IMG/VR virus record: IMGVR_UViG_3300020057_000095
Coordinates: 1-36,277 of that record
Source of the DNA: a virus
Strand: one strand, 5' to 3'
DNA length: 36,277 nucleotides
The number at the start of each line of letters is the position of its first letter. Positions within the stretch are counted from its first letter, which is position 1. This document shows, piece after piece, positions 16,322 to 23,188 of this stretch. The position numbers and the translations under genes were made by a program. The notes below the pieces were generated by a model. That model was not told where the DNA came from and did no database searches. It was given only the letters and a program-made list of their open reading frames with translations.

Positions 16322-17246
16322 TGCCCCCGGTGTCAGTAATTACCATCTGGTCGGGTTGCTGATCGCGGTTGACCGAGGTTTCGTTGAGAAGACCGTTTTC
16401 AACTTCAAACAGTTTCATGCGCTCGCCGAATATAGGTTCTCCAGACGTTCCGAGAAGGTCAATGGCGGCTAGTTCACACGCCAGCTCGCAATAATCCTCA
16501 TCGAAACCAGGAACGTCGGTTGTGCCAACAAGTTTTTTAAAGAGAGGCACGTCCCAAATGCGAACGGCATAGGCTTGTGATGGCACCGGCTTAAAGATGA
16601 CTTGGTTTCCAACCATCGCATAACCAAACTCAGGCAAATACCCCTCACGCAGCGGGTAATAATTGCTGCCGTCATCGCTTGAAATGTTTAAATGCGGCAC
16701 CTTGCGCCAATCGTTGTCAGACGTGGAACCAGATTGACGGTATTCAATCCTGACTAATTTCATCATTTCAGGCGGCAGGTCATAGGCTTGCGTGCTTGCC
16801 ACCGTGCTGAACCGTCCGCGCGAAATGGAGTGAGTGCCTGCGCCGGCTGATGTTATGTCAATGGCGGTACCGGAAAGCGATAATTCAAGGGTCGCTGCAA
16901 GCTTAATTGTCGTTGCCGTTACACGAATGGCGTAATACGTGGAAAGAGAAGTTAGGCCAGCCGCAACCGTAGTGCCAGCCGTGTAAACAACCGGGTCGCC
17001 AGATGCGTAGCTCCGCGCCACGGTGATAACGTCGGTCGCGGTATTGATTGACGCGGCTGCGATATCCTCGGTGAACCCGATCTTGATGAATAGGTTTTCA
17101 AACTTCTGAGAAAGACGCCGATAGACGAACCGACACCCCTTATTGATCGATAGATCAAGCTGGGCATCGGTAACAAAACCAGCGGCCGAAGACTCATCGG
17201 CCTTAAATCTGGTGCGTGTTCTCAGGTCTGAAAGCGACAGGCTCAC
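16302..17246 (-). CDS. Head-to-tail adaptor protein
   Basis: 314 residues. The N-terminus LSDLRTRTRFKADESSAAGFVTDAQLDLSINKGCRFVYRRLS is the helical adaptor fold (gp4/tail-tube-A type) that docks under the portal ring. After residue ~150 strands and helices resume (DLPPEMMKLVRIEYRQSG..., FDEDYCELACELAAIDLLG). Residues ~64-143 are a beta-rich insertion (TDVITVARSYASGDPVVYTAG...STYYAIRVTATTIKLAAT...GTAIDITSAGAGTHSI) shared with the nozzle. It lies directly upstream of the nozzle, the usual order. Confidence 0.75.
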   Translation of the reverse strand: MSLSLSDLRTRTRFKADESSAAGFVTDAQLDLSINKGCRFVYRRLSQKFENLFIKIGFTEDIAAASINTATDVITVARSYASGDPVVYTAGTTVAAGLTSLSTYYAIRVTATTIKLAATLELSLSGTAIDITSAGAGTHSISRGRFSTVASTQAYDLPPEMMKLVRIEYRQSGSTSDNDWRKVPHLNISSDDGSNYYPLREGYLPEFGYAMVGNQVIFKPVPSQAYAVRIWDVPLFKKLVGTTDVPGFDEDYCELACELAAIDLLGTSGEPIFGERMKLFEVENGLLNETSVNRDQQPDQMVITDTGGNDRYGR

Positions 17247-17518
17247 ATTTCATCCGATTCGGCTGGTGCAGGGCCGGCGCCAGACATCAACCCTTTGCGC
17301 ATGTTTAAGATCAGCTCTTTTTCTTGCGGGCTAACCATGAACTGCTCGTAACCCTCTTGTGGGTCGCCTTCCTCTTGTTCTGATTCGCCGCCGTCCTGCA
17401 TTTCCTCTTGTGGCGCGCCCTCTTGCATCATGGGTTTACGTGGCTTAATGCTCATTGGCTTAGATTCTTTTACCAGCTGGTCAACGGCCTTTTTTCTCAT
17501 CATAAATTTAGGGTTCAT
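17243..17518 (-). CDS. Small acidic/Met-rich protein
   Basis: 91 residues with AAAGGA before the ATG and a four-base overlap with the adaptor start. The N-terminus is basic (MNPKFMMRKKAVDQLVKESK), the centre a low-complexity Gln/Glu/Gly/Pro stretch (QEGAPQEEMQDGGESEQEE), and the end helical. It is probably disordered; a chaperone or assembly helper is possible. No family recognised. Confidence 0.6.
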   Translation of the reverse strand: MNPKFMMRKKAVDQLVKESKPMSIKPRKPMMQEGAPQEEMQDGGESEQEEGDPQEGYEQFMVSPQEKELILNMRKGLMSGAGPAPAESDEM

Positions 17519-17527
17519 ACGGTCCTT

Positions 17528-17992
17528 TCAGGTAATTTTTCTGAGGTTGTTTAAACTTTTGTGGACTTTATCGACGTAGGTCTGATTTTCGTACATGCCG
17601 CCCGGTGTTTTTCTCGCGCTGCCTTGGTTGTATGCGGAAATAACTTCTGATTCGTCGTTGTACTTTTCAAAAAGCTTTTTTAGTTTCGATACACCGTAGC
17701 GAATGCCTAGTTCTGAGTTGGTCAGGCGTGGAAGTTCGGCATCAAAACCCAACTCCCGAGCAACGGACCCCATGACCTGCATAGGACCCCACGAGCAGGC
17801 TTGCAGCATTTGTTCTGTCTCAACCGTAATCATGAGTTTGTCCGCGTACTCTCTAACAAAGTAAAAGTAGCGCCATTTAGGTTCATAGCGCACGGCCCAA
17901 GGGTTCCATGAACTTTCAACCGCAGCAATCGCACGAGATAGGTCTGGATCAATGCCGACCGCTTTTGAAAGGCGAACTAGAATTTCATCCAT
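17528..17992 (-). CDS. Lytic transglycosylase (SLT family), endolysin
   Basis: 154 residues. The SLT fold is visible: catalytic Glu26 in AIAAVESSWNPWAVRYE, the CSWGPMQVMG motif, YGVSKLKKLFEKYND and SAYNQGSAR near the end. It cleaves the MurNAc-GlcNAc bond of peptidoglycan. No signal peptide is present, so it would need a holin to reach the wall, consistent with the lysis cluster just upstream (18.0-18.8 kb). It could instead be a virion-associated wall-degrading enzyme, given its adjacency to adaptor genes. The single-domain size is normal. Confidence 0.88.
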   Translation of the reverse strand: MDEILVRLSKAVGIDPDLSRAIAAVESSWNPWAVRYEPKWRYFYFVREYADKLMITVETEQMLQACSWGPMQVMGSVARELGFDAELPRLTNSELGIRYGVSKLKKLFEKYNDESEVISAYNQGSARKTPGGMYENQTYVDKVHKSLNNLRKIT

Positions 17993-18258
17993 CAGTCGCC
18001 CTTTCTTCGGTCATCAAGACCCCACTTAATCAGACGCTCGTAATCAATCGACGGATGGCAGACCAGGTCGCCAATTTTTGGGTCTTTAAACTCAATGAAA
18101 TAAAACGTTTCACCGTCGGCAGCCAAACACACGGCATGTTTGGTTTCGGCTACCGGCTGGCACCGTGCAAGATTAGGTATCGTGCGCTTTGGCCCATACG
18201 CATGGGCGCAGCCGCTAACGAGAGTGCCAAAGCTTAAGAGCATCAATAGCTTGCTCAT
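17992..18258 (-). CDS. Lipoprotein in the lysis cluster
   Basis: 88 residues starting MSKLLMLLSFGTLVSGC, a lipoprotein signal with lipobox VSGC; lipidation is expected on Cys17. The mature part (AHAYGPKRTIPNLARCQPVAETKHAVCLAADGETFYFIEFKDPKIG...) has three further cysteines and strands. The gene overlaps the upstream ORF (18215-18427) by 44 bases, which resembles nested i-spanin/o-spanin pairs. However, the mature region is globular rather than Pro-rich, so spanin identity is only a possibility. Confidence 0.68.
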   Translation of the reverse strand: MSKLLMLLSFGTLVSGCAHAYGPKRTIPNLARCQPVAETKHAVCLAADGETFYFIEFKDPKIGDLVCHPSIDYERLIKWGLDDRRKGD

Positions 18259-18427
18259 CAGTCAGCGCCTTTCTGTGCGCGTCAACCGCGCCTTCGGTTT
18301 TTTCATTCTGCTCGCGGTAATGCTTCTCAGCCAACGCCGCTGCAATGGTCTTAATCCAACCCTCGACCATGGCGCCGATCCTTGGAACAGCGATTACAGC
18401 TTGCAGTATGGCCAAAAAATATTGCAT
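18215..18427 (-). CDS. Small helical protein of the lysis cluster
   Basis: 70 residues: MQYFLAILQAVIAVPRIGAMVEGW (hydrophobic, possibly membrane-inserted), then charged helix IKTIAAALAEKHYREQNEKTEGAVDAHRKALTDEQAIDALKLWHSR. ATG overlaps the stop of the preceding holin-like gene (TAATG). An N-terminal membrane segment plus a soluble helix could be an inner-membrane spanin partner for the overlapping lipoprotein or a holin accessory. Function not proven. Confidence 0.6.
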   Translation of the reverse strand: MQYFLAILQAVIAVPRIGAMVEGWIKTIAAALAEKHYREQNEKTEGAVDAHRKALTDEQAIDALKLWHSR

Positions 18428-18594
18428 TACTTGAGGCTTAACTTTTTCAAGAAATCAACTGCGCCCTGCAATAACTTGTCTGGCTGTTCGCCAGGGATGA
18501 GCAGCGCAATCACCAATACCGCGCTTAGAAGACCAACGATTGACGAAATAATAATTGCGTAGTTTGCTATTACGTATGCGATAAATGCCGCCAT
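18427..18594 (-). CDS. Putative holin, single-span membrane protein
   Basis: 55 residues: MAAFIAYVIANYAIIISSIVGLLSAVLVIALLIPGEQP, then a basic amphipathic tail DKLLQGAVDFLKKLSLK. The N-terminal ~33 residues form one long or two short hydrophobic helices and the C-terminus is positively charged, the pattern of small class II/III holins. It sits among a transglycosylase, a lipoprotein and an XhlA-like gene. No motif proves holin function; position and topology do. Confidence 0.6.
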   Translation of the reverse strand: MAAFIAYVIANYAIIISSIVGLLSAVLVIALLIPGEQPDKLLQGAVDFLKKLSLK

Positions 18595-18603
18595 TTTATT
18601 CTC

Positions 18604-18792
18604 CTATGTACTTTTTAAAATTACTTCTACAACCAACCCTGCCGCCCCGCCCGCTACCAATGCCATTCCAAGTAACTTATTTTTGAATGCCTGAATGTCT
18701 TGCAGCTCAAGGCGAAGCACTTTTATATCTTCACGGATGCGCGTTTCCATATCGCTTATGTAGCCCATAAGAAAACGCGTGTTCTCATCCAT
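18604..18792 (-). CDS. XhlA-like membrane protein
   Basis: 62 residues. An N-terminal coiled coil (MDENTRFLMGYISDMETRIREDIKVLRLELQDIQAFKNK) is followed by one C-terminal transmembrane helix (LLGMALVAGGAAGLVVEVIL). This arrangement is typical of XhlA/hemolysin-accessory proteins that cooperate with holins in membrane disruption. AAAGGGG lies before the ATG. Next to the holin candidate. Confidence 0.65.
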   Translation of the reverse strand: MDENTRFLMGYISDMETRIREDIKVLRLELQDIQAFKNKLLGMALVAGGAAGLVVEVILKST

Positions 18793-18807
18793 GGTCGCAC
18801 CCCTTTG

Positions 18808-19038
18808 TTATTTAGCAGCGCACTCCGCGATAACTTCCGCGTCGTTCTTCTGAGCGCCGCCGCTGTCATCCATGCACTTCTTGCCCTCTTTGGTGCCCGG
18901 CCCGTAGCATTTCAATACGCGCACCTTGTCCGAAGACTTCTTAGTGTCGTGGCAGGACACCATACTTTTATGACAAAGCTGAGTATCGACGGACCCGACA
19001 CACAAAGTGATAATTAGATTCAAAATTTCCAAGCTCAT
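18808..19038 (-). CDS. Small secreted-type Cys-rich protein
   Basis: 76 residues. GAGGAG is seven bases from ATG 19038. The N-terminus is hydrophobic (MSLEILNLIITLCVGSVD) and six cysteines in all are spread over the chain (CVGS, LCHKSMVSCHD, LKCYGPG, KKCMDD, ECAAK). Disulfide-bonded periplasmic location is plausible. It lies between lysis genes and signal-peptide-bearing tail-fibre-like genes. Not recognised. Confidence 0.55.
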   Translation of the reverse strand: MSLEILNLIITLCVGSVDTQLCHKSMVSCHDTKKSSDKVRVLKCYGPGTKEGKKCMDDSGGAQKNDAEVIAECAAK

Positions 19039-19048
19039 ATAATTCTCC

Positions 19049-19660
19049 TCAAGGTGAAGCGGTTACTTCGTAGATATCCGCACAGTATTCGTAAATCTGT
19101 CCGGCAGTTCCAGTCTGAATCCATGGGAAGCTGCCGGCAGGAAATTGCTTCTTGTACGGCACATATACGCGCTGGCTGGCTGATCCAGTGTTAAAAGTCT
19201 GGTAGAGGTTCGCTGCTCCAGAGAAATACACGGGTCCTGTCGGCACCGTAGCAGTGTTTAAACTCGCAGGCACGGTGGTCGAATACCCGAAAGACACGGT
19301 ATGCGTATTGGCCGCGCCTCCTGAAAGGGAGTAGTAGCCGCACATGAATGCGACTTTGCCCGATGAAACTTGGTAGAAGGAACCGCTCGTTCCCTGGCCT
19401 ATCGAGTTAGCACCCTGCGGACCTTGAACCACACCGCTTAAGTAGTTGTTAGCGGTAGCGCCCCCTGTACCTGTCGAGAAACATACCGTCGCCGTGTGCG
19501 TCGTGAACGGGATGTTGCACTGAAGACCTTTTACTCCAGCTAAACCGCCGTCAAGATTTGAGTTACCGCCCATCCCGACGGTGTTTGCCGCCTGCGGAAC
19601 ATTGGACGCATGGGCGAATGTGCAAAGCAGTAATACTAAGAACGCAGTTTTATAGAACAT
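19049..19660 (-). CDS. Exported beta-rich protein with signal peptide
   Basis: 203 residues starting MFYKTAFLVLLLCTFAHASNVPQA, a classical signal peptide with a likely cut after AHA. The mature part is Gly/Ser/Thr-rich with many short strands (GTGGATANNYLSGVVQGPQGANSIGQG, KVAFMCGYYSLSGGAANTHTVSFGYST), like phage tail-fibre or receptor-binding domains. It overlaps the next fibre-like gene by 11 bases. A cleavable signal on a virion-like protein is unusual. It might instead be displayed on or secreted from the host. Confidence 0.62.
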   Translation of the reverse strand: MFYKTAFLVLLLCTFAHASNVPQAANTVGMGGNSNLDGGLAGVKGLQCNIPFTTHTATVCFSTGTGGATANNYLSGVVQGPQGANSIGQGTSGSFYQVSSGKVAFMCGYYSLSGGAANTHTVSFGYSTTVPASLNTATVPTGPVYFSGAANLYQTFNTGSASQRVYVPYKKQFPAGSFPWIQTGTAGQIYEYCADIYEVTASP

Positions 19661-20264
19661 GCCAATTACTCCCGTCTGAAACGATTGTGATGGACACCAG
19701 AGGGTCCGTTATGTCTAGGGTAAGGTCGCCGTCTATGGTCTGTGATCCGTTGGCGTCGACCGTTACGATGTTTGTGGTGGTGTCTGACTTCTTTAGATGA
19801 TGAACGACACCAGAATTTCCTACTGCGGTTTCCAGAGTAACCGTGAACCCGCCCGCTACTGCGTTGCAGATAATGGCGTTGTTGGTGTTTACTAGTGTGG
19901 TATTGGCGGTTATTGTCGTTACCGAAAGCGAGCTGCCGGACGCTGGTGCCGTACTCTGCCAGGTCGTGCCGTTACTAGTCAGAATATTGCCGCTGGTGCT
20001 TGGAGCAACGAAAAGAGGCGTGCTAGTCCCGTTTCCAAGAACTACGCTGTTTAGAGTGAGCGTTCCCAGTCCAGTGCCGCCGCCAGCAACGGAATTTACT
20101 CCTAGTGAAATTAGAGTTCCGGTTCTGGTCCCCGCGAAGTTCGGAAACCGAAACTTGAATGTTGTTGAGTCTGCGACCTCGCCGCTGATGCGCGATACTG
20201 TTGGTGGTAGGCCAGCCAAAGAAACCTGAGAAATCAACAGCAGTCCGACTACCAACCATCTCAT
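19650..20264 (-). CDS. Tail-fibre-repeat protein with signal peptide
   Basis: 204 residues from ATG 20264 (ATGA overlap with the previous gene). MRWLVVGLLLISQVSLAG is a signal peptide. The body contains the common phage fibre module GGGTGLGTLTLNSVVLGNG...VAPSTSGNILTSNGTTWQS and ends in a beta-rich domain (VTVDANGSQTIDGDLTLDITDPLVSITIVSDGSNWHV). That C-terminal module is common in tail fibres and spike proteins. Like its neighbour it combines fibre repeats with an export signal. Confidence 0.65.
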   Translation of the reverse strand: MRWLVVGLLLISQVSLAGLPPTVSRISGEVADSTTFKFRFPNFAGTRTGTLISLGVNSVAGGGTGLGTLTLNSVVLGNGTSTPLFVAPSTSGNILTSNGTTWQSTAPASGSSLSVTTITANTTLVNTNNAIICNAVAGGFTVTLETAVGNSGVVHHLKKSDTTTNIVTVDANGSQTIDGDLTLDITDPLVSITIVSDGSNWHVL

Positions 20265-21175
20265 TGCAGCACCCAATTGATGTGTACTGTCTGAGTGCCG
20301 CTTACTGAAATCACGCGGACGTTTGCGGCGCACGGGAAATATCCAGTGTCTTGTCCTGGTGCCAGCCCCTGCCCGGCTGAAGCGGTTGGGTCAACGCCTT
20401 GACGCCATCGAACGTTAGCCGTGTTGACATCGTCGGCTTGGAGTGAAAAACCAACCGCGTTTGCAGGCGCGGTTAGTGTGATCACTGCACCAGCGCCTAC
20501 GGCGGCATTTGTGGCCGCGTCACCAGTCGTATTGATGGGCGTCTTTGCCTGCAGCGCGGCGGTGGCGGCCCCCGATGGCAAGGGTAACGATGCCGCCGAA
20601 ACTGGCACCGCGCTAGCCCTAAGCTGCACGTCTGTTACCGGCCCTGAAACGGGAATAGCGCTTTGATCGCTAGCAATGACTACTGGCAAGCTATTAGCCA
20701 TCGTCTTTTGACCAAGCGTTGCCGGAAGTTTCGCACTTGCGGCTGCTAGCGTGGTTTCAGTTGCCGCACCAGTTGGGAGCGCTGAACTAAGCACGTCAAT
20801 TTGAAGCTCACCGTTGGTGTCGGTGCGCAGTGCTTGGGTATTGCCTACACCGTCAACGCCGCCGGCAACTTTCACTAACGCAGGCGCAGCGGCCCCATCA
20901 GCAGCAACGGCACTTTCAGTAAGTGAAGCCGCAACGCGAAGGTTACCAGACGCATCAGTTGAAAGAGGAATATAGTCGCCATCGCCGGCCAAGGCTGCGC
21001 CCGCGTCATTCCGTACCGCTAGCGCCATCTGGCCCTGATCGCCTGAAACGTGCAGCGCGTCTTCGGTTTGTGTTCCGCCGCCGCCGCCAGCAACGAAAAC
21101 GTCAAGCGCCTGCTTTGTTCCTACCGTTGTTCCGGTTACCGCTTTTTTTATACTGTTTAACCAAAGCATGTTCAT
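20261..21175 (-). CDS. Tail/appendage structural protein, Ala/Thr-rich
   Basis: 304 residues starting MNMLWLNSIKKAVTGTT. Repeated short patterns include GNLRVAASL, GELQIDVLSS, LPVVIASDQSAIPVSG and AALQAKTPINTTGDAATNAA, seen in tail appendage proteins of many environmental phages. The C-terminus is a beta-rich domain (VITLTAPANAVGFSLQADDVNTANVRW...RVISVSGTQTVHINWVLQ). Probably part of the tail or receptor-binding apparatus together with the next two genes. No enzyme motif. Confidence 0.62.
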   Translation of the reverse strand: MNMLWLNSIKKAVTGTTVGTKQALDVFVAGGGGGTQTEDALHVSGDQGQMALAVRNDAGAALAGDGDYIPLSTDASGNLRVAASLTESAVAADGAAAPALVKVAGGVDGVGNTQALRTDTNGELQIDVLSSALPTGAATETTLAAASAKLPATLGQKTMANSLPVVIASDQSAIPVSGPVTDVQLRASAVPVSAASLPLPSGAATAALQAKTPINTTGDAATNAAVGAGAVITLTAPANAVGFSLQADDVNTANVRWRQGVDPTASAGQGLAPGQDTGYFPCAANVRVISVSGTQTVHINWVLQ

Positions 21176-21245
21176 GTGAGTTGTCCGGTTTTATTTGATG
21201 AATTAATTTTGTGTCTCATGGTTTTTTGGCCTCAAAATTTTGAAA

Positions 21246-21452
21246 TTATTCTTCAGTTAAAATTATCCGATACGTTTGAATGGCAAACCCAGCGGGAAGG
21301 GCCTCGTCGTTCTTTTCAAAATTCAACCACTGACTTGTTCCTCTTAGCGTGTACGGTTTGAAAGTGTTTCCGCCGTAGTCCTCGCCATGACCACGGACCA
21401 TGTCCACGCAGCCGTTTTCAACGGTGGTTCCAGCGGTGATCCCGTAGAACAT
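21246..21452 (-). CDS. Small structural-type protein; start uncertain
   Basis: 68 residues from ATG 21452 (MFYGITAGTTVENGCVDMVRGHGEDYGG...). Upstream in the same frame the translation stays open and protein-like (REVLSAAGTLVGALQSRW) back past the stop of the preceding gene, but contains no ATG, GTG or TTG. The real start may be an unusual codon, or the protein may be reached by a -1 shift near GGGTTTTTG at the end of the preceding gene. The 70 bases between it and the next gene (21176-21245) show nothing I can name. Confidence 0.5.
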   Translation of the reverse strand: MFYGITAGTTVENGCVDMVRGHGEDYGGNTFKPYTLRGTSQWLNFEKNDEALPAGFAIQTYRIILTEE

Positions 21453-21493
21453 CCATCTGGATTGAAGCGCCCCGACAAGGGTCCCCGCCGCAC

Positions 21494-21871
21494 TTAGAAC
21501 CTCCCGATCAAAAACCCAACCAGCGACGACGCTGCGCCAATGGCCAACTCAATTTTGATGTGTCGGACGTTAACCAGTCTCTCAACTTCGACTTCTTTGA
21601 CCTTCTCAACCTCAACAGTTCTGGGCGCCAGCTGGTGCTTTCTCAGTTCCGCATTTTCCCGATACTGCTCGTTCAAACGTTTAAGTAATTCCGGGTCATC
21701 AACTTTTACCTCGACAAACTTCTCAATAATCTTTTCCACTACTCGGGCAGGCTTTGATTTCTCAACGGCAAGTTCGGCAACGAGCAAATCAATCTTTCGA
21801 TGGCTTTCCGGGCTATCGACGTAAATGATTTTTTCACCGATGATTTGCCCGGTTGGAACGAGCAGCTTCAT
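21494..21871 (-). CDS. Coiled-coil protein with C-terminal hydrophobic helix
   Basis: 125 residues. The centre is strongly charged and helical (VVEKIIEKFVEVKVDDPELLKRLNEQYRENAELRK, then VEVEKVKEVEVERLVNVRHIK) and the end hydrophobic (IELAIGAASSLVGFLIGRF), probably membrane-inserted. ATG overlaps the previous stop. Possible stalk or spanin-like role, though far from the lysis genes. Not recognised. Confidence 0.6.
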   Translation of the reverse strand: MKLLVPTGQIIGEKIIYVDSPESHRKIDLLVAELAVEKSKPARVVEKIIEKFVEVKVDDPELLKRLNEQYRENAELRKHQLAPRTVEVEKVKEVEVERLVNVRHIKIELAIGAASSLVGFLIGRF

Positions 21872-22158
21872 TTAAACTCCGCAAAGCCAACGGCCTGGTC
21901 TACGCCGCTTGCAAGTTTGCCGAATATTTGACCCTGAAATAGCGTTCCGTCATTTTCACCGAACTGAACGGTTACGCTTGGCGGAACAAAAAAACCCGTC
22001 CCGACTACCGCAGCCGTCCCGAAACCAAGCCAAAGCCCAACGGTGGCGTGCCCGCCAATGGCGATAGCCTTGCGGCTGGCATTGGCGGTCACGATTGATG
22101 TTGAGCCTGCAGACGACATAAGTGCTGTGCCGTGACCGACAAGCTTAATGACGCGCAT
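21868..22158 (-). CDS. Small beta-rich minor structural protein
   Basis: 96 residues, Gly/Ala/Val-rich (GTALMSSAGSTSIVTANASRKAIAIGGHATVGLWLGFGTAAVVG...), probably a compact beta sandwich. It overlaps both neighbours by 1-4 bases. The place between two capsid-associated genes and the tail-appendage genes suggests a minor head or tail component. Family not recognised. Confidence 0.58.
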   Translation of the reverse strand: MRVIKLVGHGTALMSSAGSTSIVTANASRKAIAIGGHATVGLWLGFGTAAVVGTGFFVPPSVTVQFGENDGTLFQGQIFGKLASGVDQAVGFAEFK

Positions 22159-22643
22159 TAGTTGCTTACGTCTTTCACGGTGATTTCAAAGTAGAAACCA
22201 ACGTTATCAGCTAAGATGCCGTCCTGAAGGTCAAGCGCGGTCAGGATTTTTGCAGTGATCGCGGTCATTGCGTCGTCAATAGCGGCCTTTACAGCCGCAT
22301 CGGTGTAGGTGTTGGCAGTTGAAAGGGTTGCAGCCGTTGCAGAAAGAGTAGCAGCCGCGCCGCCTACCTTGTAAACATTGAACACAACGCTTGATGCTTC
22401 AGTAACGGCGTCTACTTTAACTAGGTGACCCGTGGCATCAGTGGTCTGAAGTGGAGTTGCAACTGCGCAAAGAATCGAACGACCTGGCTTTGTGAGTGTA
22501 ACGGTCACCTGCCCTGGGGCAGTGTCAGCGATGGTAAAACCTGCACCAGCGCCGATGCTTGGTGTTCCGCCCGATACGTCAACGCGGCCCAAAATCTTGC
22601 GAACTCTGCGCTGTTTTTCAGCTTTGATTAATCCGGTAGGCAT
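22158..22643 (-). CDS. Probable capsid-associated (decoration-like) protein
   Basis: 161 residues. KILGRVDVSGGTPSIGAGAGFTIADTAPGQVTVTLTKPGRSILCAVATPLQT parallels VTWAAGTPSVSWNPENEGIVLTDEGAGDLTLTF in the next gene upstream (22762-23130), so the two seem to be diverged copies of one beta fold. Here a helical C-terminus is added (AAVKAAIDDAMTAITAKILTALDLQ). Position directly after the capsid gene favours capsid decoration. Confidence 0.55.
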   Translation of the reverse strand: MPTGLIKAEKQRRVRKILGRVDVSGGTPSIGAGAGFTIADTAPGQVTVTLTKPGRSILCAVATPLQTTDATGHLVKVDAVTEASSVVFNVYKVGGAAATLSATAATLSTANTYTDAAVKAAIDDAMTAITAKILTALDLQDGILADNVGFYFEITVKDVSN

Positions 22644-22693
22644 GTATCCCTATCTTTCTTGATATGGGTGACCGATCTCGGCCACATGTGGTT

Positions 22694-22743
22694 AAAAAAG
22701 ACGGCGCGCATGGAAAAACGGAGGTAAACCCACACGCGCCGTC
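22694..22743 (-). terminator. Rho-independent terminator after 22762-23130
   Basis: On the minus strand GACGGCGCG (22743-22735) pairs perfectly with CGCGCCGTC (22708-22700) and is followed by six T (22699-22694). The long 26-base loop could hold extra pairing. It probably lowers transcription into the minor structural genes. Confidence 0.75.
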
Positions 22744-22761
22744 GCGCTATCGCTCAATCCC

Positions 22762-23130
22762 TTAAGCGATTACGTATTTTGCAATGAGCAGGTTCACAGA
22801 AACCGGGTCGGTTTCCGTTGCGCCGTCGGCACCGCTGTTGAATACGATCTTTAGAACTGTCGTGGTAGCCGTGCCGTCGATATTGCACTCCAAAGAAAGA
22901 GTGTTTGCGTCGGCAACCGCGATCATGTGACCCAACACTTTCAACGGAACAAGCGATGCAGTATCGAAAGTCAGAGTCAAATCACCAGCGCCCTCATCGG
23001 TTAAAACGATACCTTCGTTTTCTGGGTTCCAACTTACTGATGGTGTACCAGCAGCCCACGTAACCGTGATCGGGATCAGTTTCAAAACTTTGTTTGAGTA
23101 GCCTTCGGCCTGAATTGAATTATTTGGCAT
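22762..23130 (-). CDS. Probable capsid decoration/minor capsid protein
   Basis: 122 residues, beta-rich (VLKLIPITVTWAAGTPSVSWNPENEGIVLTDEGAGDLTLTFD..., ATTTVLKIVFNSGADG). It lies immediately downstream of the major capsid gene and is bracketed by terminators on both sides, as expected for a gene expressed at its own high level. It appears to be a paralogue of 22158-22643. No name assigned. Confidence 0.6.
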   Translation of the reverse strand: MPNNSIQAEGYSNKVLKLIPITVTWAAGTPSVSWNPENEGIVLTDEGAGDLTLTFDTASLVPLKVLGHMIAVADANTLSLECNIDGTATTTVLKIVFNSGADGATETDPVSVNLLIAKYVIA

Positions 23131-23147
23131 GTGATTTTTTCCTTAGT

Positions 23148-23181
23148 AAAAAGAGTGCGGCGGGCAGACTTCACCCGCCGC
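23148..23181 (-). terminator. Rho-independent terminator after the major capsid gene
   Basis: Minus-strand hairpin: GCGGCGGG (23181-23174), nine-base loop, CCCGCCGC (23164-23157), then four bases and TTTTT (23152-23148). It begins eight bases after the capsid stop codon. Partial termination here would set capsid mRNA above downstream genes. Confidence 0.8.
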
Positions 23182-23188
23182 TAATGAT

